A stretch of 64,000 nt of DNA from an uncultured Bacillota bacterium (GTDB taxonomy: Bacteria > Bacillota > Clostridia > Peptostreptococcales > Anaerovoracaceae): assembly GCA_958448635.1 (NCBI GenBank), contig CAUDEQ010000001.1:1-64000 (forward strand), given 5' to 3'. A program made the translations under genes and the position numbers. Shown here piece after piece: positions 62,620 through 64,000 of this stretch. Numbering within the stretch: position 1 is the first letter of the stretch; each line of letters opens with the position of its first letter. The notes beneath the pieces are model-generated. The model ran no database searches and was not told the origin of the DNA. It was given only the letters and a program-made list of their open reading frames with translations.

Positions 62620-63802
62620 CCTTGTACTCCTGTATCAATTTTCCATCCATCACAGTGGCCATGCATCTTCCTCTGACCTTCCAACCTTCAAACGGTGTGC
62701 TTCTTCCTTTTGAAAGGAATTTTTCGGGATCGATGATGTATTCCTCATCAAGATCCCATATAGCGAATGTCGGCTGCTCCGATGTTAACATTTCATCTGG
62801 GCTTGTTTTCTTCAATCCGAAACGTTCTCTCGGTGCGTCGTGCAAAAGCTCCACCAGCCTTTCCCCGGAGATCACTCCCTTTAACACGAGATTTGTATAA
62901 AGCACGGGAAATGCCGTTTCCATTCCTACGATGCCGAAGGCGCTGTCCCTAAAGCCCCTTCCCTTTTCCTCACGGCTGTGAGGCGCATGGTCTGTGGCTA
63001 TCATATCTATAGTACCGTCCTGAAGCCCTGCTATCAGAGCAGATCTGTCCTCAGATGACTTGATGGGCGGATTCATCTTGAATCTGCCGTGATCTGTTAT
63101 TTCATCTTTGGAGATCGTAAGATAGTGTGGAGCCGTTTCACATGTTATATCAAGACCCTCTGCCTTTGCCTCTCTTACCAGCGCAACGGATTCCTTTGTT
63201 GATATATGGCATATATGATAGCTGCAGCCTGTCATTCTCACCAGCCTGATGTCTCTCTCCAGCTGCTTATACTCCGACTCGGAGGAGTCCGCAAGGTATC
63301 CTTTGTCCTCACAATGGGCTACTATCATTTTTCCCAGCCTTGCCGCTCTTTCCATGGCTTCGGCCATCATATCATCTGAATCCACGCCTTTTCCATCATC
63401 GGTGAATGCTATTACATTGTCAGATATCTCCTCCATGCGTGAGATTTCACTGCCTTGCTCTCCCCTGGTGATGGCTCCGTAAGGATATACCCTTACCATG
63501 GCGCCTCTTCTTATGGCTTTAAGCTCTGCTTCAAGGTTTTTCATGCTGTCAGGACACGGATCCAGATTCGGCATTGCGAATATGTCCGTGAAACCTCCGG
63601 CAGCTGCAGCGGCGGTTCCCGTCTCCATGGTTTCCTTATATAAAAAACCCGGTTCTCTCAGATGAACGTGAACATCTGTGAAACCGGGTAGAATATAGCA
63701 ATCGCTAAAAACGGAAACATCAATGCCAAAGGAAGAAATACGCCTTCTGTCATTTACCCCAAGCTCATTTATTCTTCTGAAATCAGCAAAATATCTTCTC
63801 AT
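62588..63802 (-). CDS. pyrC: Dihydroorotase
   Basis: A 404-residue amidohydrolase that cyclises N-carbamoyl-aspartate. DVHVHLREPG (metal His pair), FAMPN, HCED, HICHIS and ATDHAPH (catalytic Asp) are all present, so it is a catalytic and not an inactive ATCase-bound type. GGAG lies 7 bp before the ATG. It is the first gene of the pyr operon. Genes for carbamoyl phosphate synthase are not in this window. Confidence 0.96.
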   Translation of the reverse strand: MRRYFADFRRINELGVNDRRRISSFGIDVSVFSDCYILPGFTDVHVHLREPGFLYKETMETGTAAAAAGGFTDIFAMPNLDPCPDSMKNLEAELKAIRRGAMVRVYPYGAITRGEQGSEISRMEEISDNVIAFTDDGKGVDSDDMMAEAMERAARLGKMIVAHCEDKGYLADSSESEYKQLERDIRLVRMTGCSYHICHISTKESVALVREAKAEGLDITCETAPHYLTISKDEITDHGRFKMNPPIKSSEDRSALIAGLQDGTIDMIATDHAPHSREEKGRGFRDSAFGIVGMETAFPVLYTNLVLKGVISGERLVELLHDAPRERFGLKKTSPDEMLTSEQPTFAIWDLDEEYIIDPEKFLSKGRSTPFEGWKVRGRCMATVMDGKLIQEYKDERHQIHYNK

Positions 63803-63867
63803 TATTTTCTCCGTATTTATATTGTTTTGAAGCGGCTCAATAGCGTCCGCAATTTGACATCTTTACT

Positions 63868-63896
63868 TTTATACCATAATAGGTATACCGTGTCAA
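63868..63896 (-). promoter_or_regulatory. Sigma-A promoter of the pyr operon
   Basis: On the minus strand TTGACA (63891-63896) and TATAAA (63868-63873) are 17 bp apart. The spacer contains the dyad ATACC..GGTAT, a possible operator. The leader to pyrC is only about 60 bp and shows no PyrR-type attenuator. Confidence 0.85.
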
Positions 63897-64000
63897 GGAA
63901 AAAATCATCAAGTATTTTACCGATCTGCACCATGGCATAAACTTCAGGAATATGGTAAAATATCTACGATTTATCGCTTATCGTTGACAGTATTTTGCCA

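Noticed and set aside
63984..63989. Promoter reading out of the right edge
   Set aside because: TTGACA is present on the + strand but the matching -10 would lie beyond the window.

Overview
This window is mostly a chromosomal segment of an endospore-forming, Gram-positive anaerobe of the class Clostridia. The evidence is a complete spoIIIAA-AH operon, ireB, ylbF, a fused secDF, radical-SAM hemZ, strong Shine-Dalgarno (SD) sites and heavy use of ATA, AGA and AGG codons. Gene order follows classical Bacillus/Clostridium blocks: secDF-relA-dtd-hisS-aspS, nadD-yqeK-rsfS-leuS, mltG-trmR-trhP, efp..spoIIIA..asp23-nusB-xseAB-ispA-dxs-tlyA, mutSL-miaA, and alaS-ireB-ruvX. I cannot name the genus; a relative of Eubacteriales Family XIII/Anaerovoracaceae is only a guess.

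Layout. (1) 1-3.4 kb is accessory DNA: the start of an ABC ATPase gene, its tetR regulator with a near-palindromic operator, and a large serine recombinase that has lost its N-terminus. About 1 kb without genes follows, holding a terminator, a 40-bp tandem repeat and an unusual array of stem-loops repeated every 73 bp. (2) 3.5-22.9 kb, all + strand, covers membrane protein export (secDF), stringent response (relA), tRNA quality control and charging (dtd, hisS, aspS, leuS), heme synthesis (hemZ), a Na+/amino-acid symporter, NAD synthesis, ribosome silencing, RNase J and efp. (3) 23-28.2 kb holds the cell-wall terminase mltG, two predicted tRNA wobble-uridine enzymes (trmR, trhP), a CorC/HlyC protein and a QueG-like iron-sulfur protein. 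(4) 28.3-32.7 kb is the eight-gene spoIIIA operon, with an unusually short spoIIIAF. (5) 32.7-39.4 kb holds asp23, nusB, a TsaD paralogue, exonuclease VII, isoprenoid precursor genes and tlyA. (6) 39.4-50.8 kb holds an aminotransferase, mutS, mutL, miaA, a tyrosine recombinase, a secreted GLUG-repeat protein, a PLP lyase and a TVP38 membrane protein.

(7) At 50.85-51.3 kb lies a small TM+LysM gene of YneA type. Its promoter carries three LexA (SOS) boxes, so it is a strong candidate for a DNA-damage-induced division inhibitor. (8) 51.7-63.8 kb is on the minus strand: ruvX-DUF805, ireB, alaS, and a pyrimidine operon transcribed pyrC-K-D-F-E-B-I followed by a flavin/Fe-S oxidoreductase.

The most unusual items are the 73-bp stem-loop array, the triple SOS-box promoter without lexA beside it, the 57-residue SpoIIIAF, the tyrosine recombinase translationally coupled to miaA, the old-yellow-enzyme-like gene at the end of the pyr operon, and the decapitated recombinase next to tetR. 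I recognised no rRNA, tRNA, CRISPR array or complete insertion sequence.
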